Source: DASSUW01 sp963740605 (lineage in GTDB: Bacteria; Actinomycetota; Thermoleophilia; Solirubrobacterales; Solirubrobacteraceae). From it: a stretch of DNA of 64,000 nucleotides. The notes beneath the pieces were generated by a model that was not told the DNA's origin, made no database searches, and worked only from the letters and a program-made list of their open reading frames with translations. Both the position numbers and the translations under genes were made by a program. How positions within the stretch are numbered: position 1 is the stretch's first letter; each line of letters starts with the position of its first letter. Location: the NCBI GenBank assembly GCA_963740605.1, contig CAVUFC010000021.1, positions 310,001 to 374,000 of the forward strand. The letters are read 5' to 3'. Of the stretch, positions 16,712 to 24,495 are shown piece after piece.

Positions 16712-17107
16712 CTAGTCGCCCGTCATACCGCGCACGGCCGCCTCGATGCCCGCGCCGGCGTGCTCGATCGGCTCGACGTAGAGCCGCGCCCACGCGACGC
16801 GGCCGTCGCGGATCCCGAACACGATCACCCCCGCCACGTCCAGAAGGGAGCCGTCGTCATGCGTGCCGTGCCAGCGCCACTCGCTCCACTCGACGTCGCC
16901 GATCGCGTCGGCGCGCACGAGCTCGGCGCGGAAGTCCCTGGCGCCCGCGAAGATCGCCGACCAGTTCTCACGGACCTGTTCGCGACCGGCGAACGCGCGG
17001 TCAGGATGGGCGGGTTGCTCGCTCGTGTAGTCGTCGTGCAGGCAGGCGACGAACGCGTCGACGTCGTGCGCGTTCAGTGCCTCGGCGATTTTCTCGGCGA
17101 CCGCGAT
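16712..17107 (-). CDS. SnoaL-like (NTF2-fold) protein with an apparent ATC start
   Basis: 131 residues of continuous NTF2-like sequence: AEKIAEALNAHDVDAFVACL, then HDDYTSEQP, VRENWSAIFAGARDF, and a C-terminal GVIVFGIRDGRVAWARLYVEP. No ATG, GTG or TTG occurs between the upstream in-frame stop and this sequence. Instead a perfect AAGGAG (17114-17119) is spaced 6 nt from ATC at 17107-17105. Either ATC starts translation or the start codon was lost. An internal GTG (16918) would cut the fold in half. Members bind or isomerise small hydrophobic compounds; substrate unknown. Divergent from the VOC gene. Confidence 0.7.
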   Translation of the reverse strand: MAVAEKIAEALNAHDVDAFVACLHDDYTSEQPAHPDRAFAGREQVRENWSAIFAGARDFRAELVRADAIGDVEWSEWRWHGTHDDGSLLDVAGVIVFGIRDGRVAWARLYVEPIEHAGAGIEAAVRGMTGD

Positions 17108-17161
17108 GAGTTTCTCCTTCGCCCGAAGTCTCTACGACAAATTCAATCCCAGGAGGGCGTC

Positions 17162-17551
17162 GTGAGCACAACCAAGACGCGGATCGGCAAGGTCGGGGTG
17201 GTCATCATCCCGGTGGTCGACGAGGACCGCGCGATCGAGTTCTACGTCGACAAGCTCGGCTTCGAGAAGCGCGCGGACGTCCCGTTCGGCGGCGACTACC
17301 GCTGGGTCGAGGTCGCGCCCCCGGGCGCCGAGACCACGATCGCGATCGTCCGGCCGCCGGAGGGCAAGCCGACCGGCAACGTGGAGACCGGTATCGCGTT
17401 CCACACCGAGGACATCAACGGCGTCCACGCCGACCTCAAGGCGGCCGGCGTCGACGTCGACGACGAGGTCAGCGCGATGGGCGACCCGGTCCCGCCGATG
17501 TTCTGGCTGCGCGACCAGGACGGCAACACCCTGATGGTCGTCGGCGTCTGA
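17162..17551 (+). CDS. VOC family protein
   Basis: 129 residues from the GTG at 17162, with AGGAGG 5-6 nt upstream. Single VOC module: VGVVIIPVVDEDRAIEFYVDKLGF, a mid-strand RWVEVAPPGAETTI, and the closing FWLRDQDGNTLMVV. Possible metal ligands are few, so it may be a binding or resistance protein rather than a glyoxalase I. It faces the SnoaL-like gene across a 54-nt divergent gap. Confidence 0.85.
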   Translation: MSTTKTRIGKVGVVIIPVVDEDRAIEFYVDKLGFEKRADVPFGGDYRWVEVAPPGAETTIAIVRPPEGKPTGNVETGIAFHTEDINGVHADLKAAGVDVDDEVSAMGDPVPPMFWLRDQDGNTLMVVGV

Positions 17552-17559
17552 GTACCGGC

Positions 17560-18780
17560 CTAAGCCGCCCGCTGCAGCTCGTCGAACTGCGCGATCGCGA
17601 CCGGCGCTCCGGCGCCGGGCCGCATGCCCGCCCGGAGCGCCGCGCGCGCGAGTACCCGCGCTGCGCCCCGGAGCTCGGGGCGGGTGTGGGAAGCCATCAC
17701 GGCGAGCCGCAGCCGCGCCGCGCCCTCAGGGGCCGCGGACGGCGTCACGGCCTCGCAGAACACGCCCTGATCGAGCGCGTTCTCGACGATCTCGGCGGCG
17801 GTATCGGCGCCGCCGACGAGCAACGGGACGATGTGGGTCGACGAGCCGGCGACCTCGAAGCCTTCGCGGGCGAGCTCGTCGCGCAGCGCCTCGGCGTTGC
17901 CGAGCAGCTTCTCGACGCGGCGCGGCTGCTCCTCGAGCAGCTCGAGCGCCGCCATCGCGGCGGCGATCGCGACCGGCGGCGCCGCCGTCGAGTGCGCGAG
18001 CGACCGAGCGCTGTTGACGAGGTAGCGGGCCGTCACGTGGTCGCAGCAGGCGAAGCCGCCGTATGAGCCGAGCGCCTTGCCGAGCGAGCCGGTGATGACG
18101 TCGACCTGGTCCTCGAGCCCGGCCTCGGCCACGGCGCCACGCCCGCCCGGGCCGACCGCGCCGAGCGCCTGCGCCTCGTCGACGAGCACGCGGACGTCGT
18201 AGCGCCGCGCGAGCTCGACGATCTCCACGAGCGGGGCGACGTCGCCGTCGAGCCCGAACACGCCGTCGGTCGCGATCAGCGCGCCGCGCCCGTCGGCCTG
18301 CTGGAGGCCCCACGCGAGGTGATCGGGGTCGTCGTGACGGTAGGCGAACGTGTCGGCGCCCGCCAGCTTGCATCCGTCGACGATCGAGGCGTGCGCGAGC
18401 TCGTCGTGGAAGACGACCTCGCCCTTGCGCGCGAGCGCCGGGATCACGCCGAGATTGGCGAGCGAGCCCGAGCCGAACACGACCGCCGCGTCGGCGCCGG
18501 TGAAGCGGGCGAGCCGTTCCTCGAGCCGGCGGTGCAGGGTCATGGTTCCCGACGACATGCGCGCGGCGCCGGCGCCGACGCCCCACCGCATGGCAGCGTC
18601 GGCCGCGGCTTCGCGGACGCGTGGATGATCGGCGAGCCCGAGGCTGTTCCCCGAGCACAGCACGAGTACCGGCCGCCCGTCGAGCACCACCCGCGGACCC
18701 TGAGGGCCGCTCACCATGCGGGTGCGGCGGTAGAGGCCGAGCTCCTTCAGCTCGTCCAGGCGGTCGTCGAGATCCAGCAT
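17560..18780 (-). CDS. Alpha-oxoamine synthase (BioF/Kbl-type PLP enzyme)
   Basis: 406 residues. PLP-enzyme landmarks: SGNSLGLADHPRV, FGSGSLANLGV, AHASIVDG (stacking His), and the Schiff-base Lys in TGSLGKALGSYGGF. The region that is normally D-[DE]-[AS]-H-x-x-G reads VDEAQALGAVGPGGRG: the conserved His next to the cofactor is Gln. It joins an acyl-CoA to an amino acid with decarboxylation; AON synthase, 2-amino-3-ketobutyrate ligase and quorum-signal synthases all look alike at this level. No biotin genes are nearby. An AGGAGC site precedes the ATG. Confidence 0.85.
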   Translation of the reverse strand: MLDLDDRLDELKELGLYRRTRMVSGPQGPRVVLDGRPVLVLCSGNSLGLADHPRVREAAADAAMRWGVGAGAARMSSGTMTLHRRLEERLARFTGADAAVVFGSGSLANLGVIPALARKGEVVFHDELAHASIVDGCKLAGADTFAYRHDDPDHLAWGLQQADGRGALIATDGVFGLDGDVAPLVEIVELARRYDVRVLVDEAQALGAVGPGGRGAVAEAGLEDQVDVITGSLGKALGSYGGFACCDHVTARYLVNSARSLAHSTAAPPVAIAAAMAALELLEEQPRRVEKLLGNAEALRDELAREGFEVAGSSTHIVPLLVGGADTAAEIVENALDQGVFCEAVTPSAAPEGAARLRLAVMASHTRPELRGAARVLARAALRAGMRPGAGAPVAIAQFDELQRAA

Positions 18781-18873
18781 CCGCGCTCCTTGTTCAGCCG
18801 AGCCGTTTCGCGAACGGTACGGCCGAGCCCGGACGGCTCTCGCCGCGGCGGCGCGAGATGCGGGGCCGCGGCT

Positions 18874-19782
18874 CTAGCCGCAGACGCGGTAGGTGCGCGT
18901 GGCCTTGTAGGTCTTGCGCTTGGTGGTCTTCACGGTCACGGAGACCTTGAAGGTCTTCTTGAGCTTCTTGAGCTTGACCGGCTTGCGGACCTTCTTGCCC
19001 TTCACGCGGAGCTTGACCTTGCCGTTGACGGCGACGGTGGCGGACTTGACCTTGGCGCCCGGGGCCTTGAGCTTGAACTTGAGCTTCCCGCGCTTGGCAC
19101 AGCGCGTGGCGGGCGGGAGCCCGAGCGCGCTCGCGTAGTCGATCGTCGTCGGCTTGGCCGGCGCGGTGGGAGTCGGGGTGGGCGCCACGTGCGGCTTCGT
19201 CGGCGTGGCGATCGGCGTCGGGGTCGGGGTGACCGTGGGCGTCGGCGTCGCGTGCGGGGTCGCGCTGGCGCGCCACTCGAACCCGAGGCTGAGGCCCGAG
19301 CCCTGGTACGCGTTGTCGCTCGCGCCACCGTCGGGCAGTGTGGCTGAGAACAGGTAGTTGCGATGCTCGCCGGCGTCGAACTCGCCGAGGCTGACCTGGT
19401 CGAAATCGGCGGGGTGACCGGCGTAGACGGTCACCGGGTGGCCGACGTCGGTGACATCGAACAGCACGAGATCGATCCGCTCGGAGAGTAGGCCACCGTT
19501 GGGCCCGGGCGTGTCGTCGACGGCGGAGGGGCGCACCGCGAAGTTGCCCGCGACGTCGCCGTCATTGCCGATCCGCAGCGTGCCGCTGACGCCCTCTCCG
19601 GGGCGCATGTCGAGGGCCGAGAAGACGGCCTGGCCCGCGCGTGAGTTGGAGATGCTGACCGCGCCGCCCGCGTTCTGGATCTCCGCGCTCGCCAGGCGGT
19701 GACCGCCGGGAGCGGCGACGGCGAGGCCGATGGCGCCGAGCGCCATCACGAGCGACATGATCAGGGTGGCCGCCGCGCGCAT
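18874..19782 (-). CDS. Secreted TasA/camelysin-like protein with Pro/Thr linker and lysine-rich C-terminal domain
   Basis: 302 residues. A signal peptide (LIMSLVMALGAIGLAVAAPGG) precedes a camelysin/TasA-like beta domain (about 30-190: VSISNSRAGQAVFSALDMRPG, GTLRIGNDGDVAGNF, LGEFDAGEHRNYLF, DNAYQGSGLSLGFEW). A linker of TPTPTV-type repeats (about 195-230) leads to a beta-strand domain of some 75 residues, about 40% Lys/Arg, bounded by a Cys near each end (TRCAKRG, YRVCG). The last domain could bind anionic wall polymers; that is inference. It starts at an ATGA overlap with the Ig-like gene. Confidence 0.7.
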   Translation of the reverse strand: MRAAATLIMSLVMALGAIGLAVAAPGGHRLASAEIQNAGGAVSISNSRAGQAVFSALDMRPGEGVSGTLRIGNDGDVAGNFAVRPSAVDDTPGPNGGLLSERIDLVLFDVTDVGHPVTVYAGHPADFDQVSLGEFDAGEHRNYLFSATLPDGGASDNAYQGSGLSLGFEWRASATPHATPTPTVTPTPTPIATPTKPHVAPTPTPTAPAKPTTIDYASALGLPPATRCAKRGKLKFKLKAPGAKVKSATVAVNGKVKLRVKGKKVRKPVKLKKLKKTFKVSVTVKTTKRKTYKATRTYRVCG

Positions 19783-21314
19783 CAGAAGTCCACGTCCGAT
19801 CCGCCGGTCTCGGTCACCTGGGTGGTGGTGCTCGGGTGGCCGGTCAGATCCGTGGCGGTCGCCGACGGCTTCCACGTCATCGTGCCCGCGACGGCGGTGT
19901 TGAGCGCGCCTCCCGAGATCTGGGTGCCCAGCGTGACGGTGATCGAGGCACCGCTCTGGCTGATCGTCGCGTTGAAGTCTGAGTCGGTGGTCACGAAGTC
20001 TCCCCCGAGCTTGAGATCGGCAGGAGTGGCCACAAGATTGAGCCGCGTCGTGCCGGCGGCGTTGTAGAAGTCGATCTGGTCGTTGGTGCCGACGTTCGCT
20101 ACGCGCACGCGAACGGCCTGACTCGAGCCGTTCCAGCCCGCGAGCACGCTCGCCGGCGCGATCGTCTCGGTCCAGGTCAGGCGGATCCAGTCGCCGGACT
20201 CGAGGAGGCCCGCGGTCGCCCCACCGTTCCCGGCCTGCACGTCGGTGCCGCGCGGCGCGTTGTCGATCGTGATCGACGTCGGTGCACTCGTCGTCTTCAC
20301 GCCGGCGTTGTCCGCGACGACGACGCGAATCGGGTAGGTGCCGTCCGCGACCTGTGCGCTGTCGCCCGAGCACGTGTAGGGCGCGGACGTGTCGCGGCAG
20401 AACTCGTACCAGACCCCTCCGTACTGGGCCTCGAACGCGACATAGGCGATGCCTGAGCCGGTGTCGCTGGCGGTCGCCGACATCGACACGGTGCCCGTGC
20501 CCGAGGCCGGGATCGTCGGCGTCGTCGTCGGCGGCGCGTTGTCGACCAGGCGCGTGATCGCCGCCGTTTGCGCGGTGTGGCCGCCGGTGTCGGTCGCCAC
20601 CGCGCGCAGCTGGCGGTTGCCGTCGGCGAACGCCGTCGTGTCGAGGGCGCACGTGCGCGGCGTCGTGGGCTGAAAGGCGCAGACGTCGTTCCACGTCGTG
20701 CTCCCGGTCGCGCGCTGCTGGATCTTCACGCCCTGCAGCCCCGGCGACGCACCGGACGCGTTCGCGGTGAGGTTGACGGTGCCGCTCATCGCGCCCGGGT
20801 CGTTGAGCGTGACGTCGAGCGTGTAGTTGTCGACGGCGCGGTTCGTCACCGCCGACGTCTTCGCGTAGCCGGCGCTGTCGGTGGCGATCGCCTGGAAGTC
20901 GTAGTTCTGGTCGGCCAGCGCCGTGGTGTCCAGCGAGCAGCTGTAGGGCGCCGATGTGTCGGTGCAGATGTCCACCCAGTCGCTGGTGCCGGTCGGCGCG
21001 TACTGGATCTGCACCGAAGCCACGCCGCGGTCTGAAGTCGCGGTGGCGTTGAGCGCGACGGTGCCGGTCAGCGGCGAGCCGGGGCTGGCGAGGTTGACGA
21101 CGACGGTGTTGAAGTCGGCTGCCGTCGTGATCGCAGCGGTCGAGTACGAGCTGGCCGTGAAGTTGGCACCGGACGCGCCGGCGTTCCCGCCGACGGCGAG
21201 CATGAGCAGGAGGATGGCGGCGAGCCGCGTCATCCCGACTGCCGCAAAGGCGGACGCCGCGCCGGACGCAATGCGTCCGACGCGGCGTGTTCGTGCCCTC
21301 CGTGTGCCCGCCAT
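19782..21314 (-). CDS. Secreted protein with repeated bacterial Ig-like domains
   Basis: 510 residues. Start MAGTRRARTRR with an arginine-rich N-region, then hydrophobic AAILLLMLAVGGNAGASG and the ANFTASS motif also found at the mature N-terminus of the neighbouring TasA-like protein. At least three Ig-like modules follow (about 70-165, 165-255, 255-345), each with GTVxL...A, VxIQ and a Cys pair such as DICTDTSAPYSC. A C-terminal beta region is rich in Thr and Gly. Probably an extracellular structural or adhesive protein; translationally coupled to the second TasA-like gene. Confidence 0.7.
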   Translation of the reverse strand: MAGTRRARTRRVGRIASGAASAFAAVGMTRLAAILLLMLAVGGNAGASGANFTASSYSTAAITTAADFNTVVVNLASPGSPLTGTVALNATATSDRGVASVQIQYAPTGTSDWVDICTDTSAPYSCSLDTTALADQNYDFQAIATDSAGYAKTSAVTNRAVDNYTLDVTLNDPGAMSGTVNLTANASGASPGLQGVKIQQRATGSTTWNDVCAFQPTTPRTCALDTTAFADGNRQLRAVATDTGGHTAQTAAITRLVDNAPPTTTPTIPASGTGTVSMSATASDTGSGIAYVAFEAQYGGVWYEFCRDTSAPYTCSGDSAQVADGTYPIRVVVADNAGVKTTSAPTSITIDNAPRGTDVQAGNGGATAGLLESGDWIRLTWTETIAPASVLAGWNGSSQAVRVRVANVGTNDQIDFYNAAGTTRLNLVATPADLKLGGDFVTTDSDFNATISQSGASITVTLGTQISGGALNTAVAGTMTWKPSATATDLTGHPSTTTQVTETGGSDVDF

Positions 21315-21343
21315 GGCCGTCCCTGGCCCTATCTACGCCGCTC

Positions 21344-21916
21344 CTACGCGGCGTCGAAGTCGAATGCCGCGGTCGCGTTGTCACCCTGGTACGCGTTGTC
21401 CGCGCTGCTGTCGAGGGCGACCGAGAACTTGTAACGGTGCTTCGCGCTGCCGGCGAACGTGCCGAGCGACGTTGTCCCCATCGCCGCGAGCGTGCCCGAG
21501 TACTTCTGGACGTCGTCGCCGTCACCGCAGACGTTCGGTGTGCTCGCGTCGGTCCAGACGCCGCAGTCGGTGACGATCACGTTGAGCTTCGCCGCCAGCG
21601 GGTTCGTGCTGTCCGAGTTGGTCAGCGTGCCGAGAGCCAGCGTGAAGGTGCCGCTCAGCGAGCCGCTGTTCTGGATGTCGACCGTGCCGGTCTGAGCCGG
21701 GTCACCGGGGTGGATGCCGCTCGCGGAGAGGACGGCGACGCCCTCCTTCTCGTTGACGATGCTGAGCGTGCCCGAGGCGAACGTGTTCGCCGGGTTCGCC
21801 GAGGAGGCCGTGAAGTCCGCGCCTGAGCCCACGACAGCCGCGGCCGCCAGCAGCAGCGTCAGCAGCGCGCCGAGCGCGAGCCGGGGTTGTGCTGCGAGGA
21901 CGTGCAGGCGAGACAT
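21344..21916 (-). CDS. Secreted TasA/camelysin-like protein
   Basis: 190 residues from the ATG at 21916. Signal peptide LALGALLTLLLAAAAVVGSGA, then the mature start ADFTASSANPANTFASGTLS, close to the pattern seen in TasA, CalY and other SipW-processed fibre proteins. The domain ends SADNAYQGDNATAAFDFDA, the NxYQG signature shared with the protein at 18874-19782. One Cys pair (DCG...VCG). It leads the three-gene secreted cluster. No SipW-like signal peptidase lies in this window. Confidence 0.75.
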   Translation of the reverse strand: MSRLHVLAAQPRLALGALLTLLLAAAAVVGSGADFTASSANPANTFASGTLSIVNEKEGVAVLSASGIHPGDPAQTGTVDIQNSGSLSGTFTLALGTLTNSDSTNPLAAKLNVIVTDCGVWTDASTPNVCGDGDDVQKYSGTLAAMGTTSLGTFAGSAKHRYKFSVALDSSADNAYQGDNATAAFDFDAA

Positions 21917-21974
21917 GAAATACGCATCGGCCCAGCCGGAAAGCGCTTGACGAGGGTGGACGAATGTCCAGTTT

Positions 21975-22766
21975 CTAGTGGCCCTGCCAGTGCGGCGGCC
22001 GCTTCTCGGCGAACGCCCGCACACCTTCGAAGAAGTCCTCGCTGTGGAAGCAGGCCTCGCGCAGCGCGACCAGCTCGCGCTCGACTTCGGGGTCGAGCTC
22101 GCCCTCGGCGGCGAGCAGCTCGCGCAGCGTCCGCTTGTTGCCCTGCAGCGACAGCGGCGCGAGTGCGGCGATCCGCGCCGCGTACCCCACGCCGCGCTCG
22201 GAGACCTCGTCGGGCGCCACGACTTCGTTGACGAGGCCCCACTGCAGCGCCGTGCGCGCCGGGATGTTGCGGGCGGTGAAGAACAGCTCCTTCGTCCGCG
22301 GCACGCCGATCGCGTCGACGAACTTGCGCAGCCCGGTGTGGCCGTAGACGAGCCCGAGCCGCGCGGGCGGCATGCCGAGCTTGGCCTCCTCGGACGCGAC
22401 GCGCAGGTCGCACGACAACGCGAGCTCCAGCCCGCCGCCGATCGCGTGGCCGTTGAGCGCGGCGACCGACGGATACGGGAACGCGTCGAGCGCCTCGATC
22501 GCTGCGTGGAACGGGTGCGCGACGAGTGCCTCGGCGCGGTCGGCGAACTCCTCGCGCGGGAGGTTGCCGATGTCGTAGCCGGCCGAGAAGACCGGGCCGG
22601 TGGCGGTGATCAGCAGGCAGCGCGCGTCGAGCCCGGGCAGCGTTGCGGCGAACGCGTCGAGGATCTCGTGATCGAGCGCGTTGCGCTTGTCCGGATTGTC
22701 GATCGTCAGCCGCGCGACGTGGTCGGCCGGGTGATCCAGGCGCAGCTTGCCGCCGGCGAGGTCCAC
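21975..22766 (-). CDS. Enoyl-CoA hydratase/isomerase family protein
   Basis: 263 residues of crotonase fold. The first oxyanion-hole region is FSAGYDIGNLP and the second NGHAIGGGLELALSCDLR; the acid/base region LGMPPARLGLVYGHTG has a Gly/His pattern rather than the two glutamates of classical hydratases, so the reaction may differ. It lies immediately downstream of a biotin carrier gene with a one-base overlap, suggesting acyl-CoA carboxylation or degradation. Confidence 0.85.
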   Translation of the reverse strand: MDLAGGKLRLDHPADHVARLTIDNPDKRNALDHEILDAFAATLPGLDARCLLITATGPVFSAGYDIGNLPREEFADRAEALVAHPFHAAIEALDAFPYPSVAALNGHAIGGGLELALSCDLRVASEEAKLGMPPARLGLVYGHTGLRKFVDAIGVPRTKELFFTARNIPARTALQWGLVNEVVAPDEVSERGVGYAARIAALAPLSLQGNKRTLRELLAAEGELDPEVERELVALREACFHSEDFFEGVRAFAEKRPPHWQGH

Positions 22767-22978
22767 TACTCCAGCACGACGAGCGTGTCGCCCTCCGAGA
22801 CCGACTGGCCCTCGGAGACGAGGATCTCCTTCACCGTGCCCTCGTCCTCGGCCTCGACGGGCATCTCCATCTTCATCGACTCGAGGATCACGACCGTGTC
22901 GCCCTCCTCGATCGTGTCGCCGATCGCCACCTCGACCTTCCAGACGGTGCCCGTGATGTGGGCCTCGATCTCCGCCAC
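22766..22978 (-). CDS. Biotin/lipoyl attachment protein (acyl-CoA carboxylase biotin carrier)
   Basis: 70 residues: a stand-alone biotinyl domain with the attachment site ILESMKMEMP (Lys at about residue 37) and the symmetric half-repeat EEGDTV / SEGDTLVVL. The GTG start has GGAGGAG closely upstream. It would be biotinylated and serve a carboxylase complex; a carboxyltransferase beta subunit is encoded at 36884 but not adjacent. Overlaps the enoyl-CoA hydratase start by one base. Confidence 0.9.
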   Translation of the reverse strand: MAEIEAHITGTVWKVEVAIGDTIEEGDTVVILESMKMEMPVEAEDEGTVKEILVSEGQSVSEGDTLVVLE

Positions 22979-22990
22979 AGCGCTCCTCCC

Positions 22991-23230
22991 TTAGCGGTTC
23001 TCGACCTCGAGGTCGCGCACGCGCAGCGTGCCGACCTCGAGCTCCTCGATCGTGAGCTTGTTGATCCTCGCGCGGCCGATCGCCAATCGGGCGATCGCCA
23101 TGGCACCGAAGGCGCTGGCGCCGATCGCCAGCGCGCCGAGGGCCATCGGCGCACGCATGCTCGGCCCGCGGGCCTCGGCGCCGATCAGCCGCAGCGGGAT
23201 GATCTGGAACAGCTGCTTGGGCTTGCGCAC
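22991..23230 (-). CDS. Small hypothetical protein, Ala/Gly/Leu-rich
   Basis: 79 residues starting (GTG) MRKPKQLFQ. After a basic N-terminus comes a hydrophobic stretch ALGALAIGASAFGAMAIARL, then INKLTIEELEVGTLRVRDLEVEN, whose alternating hydrophobic pattern could form a short beta-helix-like solenoid. No known domain. It starts 7 nt from a TAGGAT -10 element and sits 12 nt upstream of the biotin carrier gene. Confidence 0.55.
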   Translation of the reverse strand: MRKPKQLFQIIPLRLIGAEARGPSMRAPMALGALAIGASAFGAMAIARLAIGRARINKLTIEELEVGTLRVRDLEVENR

Positions 23231-23237
23231 GGCGCCG

Positions 23238-23243
23238 ATCCTA
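23238..23243 (-). promoter_or_regulatory. -10 element (TAGGAT), leaderless start
   Basis: Minus-strand TAGGAT, then 7 nt, then the GTG at 23230; it probably drives the small protein, biotin carrier and hydratase genes. Confidence 0.45.
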
Positions 23244-23263
23244 ACGAGTCACAATGAGCGCAG

Positions 23264-24025
23264 ATGACGGAGGAGAATCTCAGCCAGCTCAAGGAGCAGG
23301 TCTACAAGGACCCGCGCCCTGCCGAGCACTTCGACCGCTTCCACCAGCGGTCGCGCACGACCGACCCGAACTGGGAGTACGAGGCGGTGCGGATCGCCAC
23401 CACGCTGTTCGCGTGGACATTCTTCCGCACGCGTGGGGTATTCGCCGAGAAGGTGCCCGACAGCGGGCCGGTGATCCTCGCGCCGAACCACTCCTCGTTC
23501 ATGGACCACTTCTTCCTCGGCACCTCGATCCGCCGCAAGGTCCGCTTCATGGCGAAGTCCCAGCTCTTCAAGCCGCCGATGGAGTGGATCTACTCGCCCG
23601 GAGGCGTGTTCCCGGTGCGCCGCGGGTTCGCGGACGAGGAGGCGTTCATCACCGCGCGCAGCATCCTCGACCGCGGCGGCGTGATCGCCATGTACAGCGA
23701 AGGCGGGCGCTCGCGCACGGGCAAGCTGTCGGACAACATCCGGCCGGGGATCGGGCGGCTGGCGCTGCAGTCGGGCGCGCCGATCGTGCCGATCGCCATC
23801 CAGGGCTCCTCGCGTGTCCGTAACTGGAAGCGGCTGCAGTTCCCGAAGGTCACGGTGCTGTACGGGGACCCGATCCGCTGGGAGCGAGTCGAGGATCCGA
23901 CGCGCGACCAGCAGCAGCAGGTCGCGAACGCCATCTTCGACGAGGTGCGCAAGCTGTACGCGGAGCTCGAGTCGGTCGGCCGGAGCGGCGTCGTCCGGCA
24001 GCGGCGCGAGCTGCGGCGGGCGTGA
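23264..24025 (+). CDS. plsC: 1-acyl-sn-glycerol-3-phosphate acyltransferase family protein
   Basis: 253 residues. The four PlsC blocks are in order: NHSSFMD (HX4D, about residue 75), the FMAKSQLF region, GGVFPVRRG, and MYSEGGRSRTG, followed by VPIAIQG. It transfers an acyl chain to a glycerophosphate-like acceptor at the inner membrane face. There is no strong N-terminal transmembrane helix, only ATTLFAWTFFRTRG. A CACAAT sequence 8 nt before the ATG may be its -10 element. GTGA-coupled to the next gene. Confidence 0.88.
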   Translation: MTEENLSQLKEQVYKDPRPAEHFDRFHQRSRTTDPNWEYEAVRIATTLFAWTFFRTRGVFAEKVPDSGPVILAPNHSSFMDHFFLGTSIRRKVRFMAKSQLFKPPMEWIYSPGGVFPVRRGFADEEAFITARSILDRGGVIAMYSEGGRSRTGKLSDNIRPGIGRLALQSGAPIVPIAIQGSSRVRNWKRLQFPKVTVLYGDPIRWERVEDPTRDQQQQVANAIFDEVRKLYAELESVGRSGVVRQRRELRRA

Positions 24026-24495
24026 CAGAGGTCCTACGGCCGGGCGTCCTCGACGGCGTCCGCGTTCGCGTGGTGGGAGCGGGGCCGCTCGGTGAGGCCG
24101 TCGCTACTCGCCTCTCTGCGCTCGGCGCCTCGACCGATCGCCCCGCCGACGCGCTGATCGTCGACGCGGCCGCGATGTTCGCTTCCGCGACCGGCGTCGA
24201 CGCCGTCCGGGGCGCGCTCGACGGCGCGTGGGCGGCGATCCAGCCGGAGGCGAGCGGCGCGAAGCTCATCGTGCTGCTCGCGCCGCCGCCCGGCGACGCC
24301 CACGCCGAGGCCGCGCGCGCCGGTCTCGAGAACCTCGCGCGGACTTTGTCGATCGAGTGGGCGCGGCTGGGGATCCGGCCGGTGGCGATCCACCCCGGCG
24401 CGGCGACGCCGGCGGGAGACGTGGCGGAGCTTGCCGCCTTCCTAGCGTCTCCCGCCGGCGCCTACTACTCAGGCTGCCGCTTCGACCTGCGCTAG
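24022..24495 (+). CDS. Short SDR-like Rossmann protein, degenerate
   Basis: 157 residues, starting at a GTG that overlaps the plsC stop. It has a Rossmann-like opening (VRVRVVGAGPLGEAVATRLSALG) and a C-terminal helix/strand pattern of SDRs (GLENLARTLSIEWARLGIRPVAIHPG ... YYSGCRFDL), but the middle, including the YxxxK motif, is absent. It is either a shortened SDR or an accessory protein; the frame is intact and coupled, so it is probably expressed. Its 3' end overlaps the converging MFS gene by 27 nt. Confidence 0.65.
   Translation: MTEVLRPGVLDGVRVRVVGAGPLGEAVATRLSALGASTDRPADALIVDAAAMFASATGVDAVRGALDGAWAAIQPEASGAKLIVLLAPPPGDAHAEAARAGLENLARTLSIEWARLGIRPVAIHPGAATPAGDVAELAAFLASPAGAYYSGCRFDLR

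Noticed and set aside
16712..16918. Shorter SnoaL-like gene starting at the GTG at 16918
   Set aside because: It would remove the first half of a continuous NTF2-like sequence that has a perfect ribosome site upstream at 17114-17119.
19140..19260. GC-rich tandem DNA repeat
   Set aside because: It is simply the codons of the Thr-Pro linker in the secreted protein at 18874-19782.
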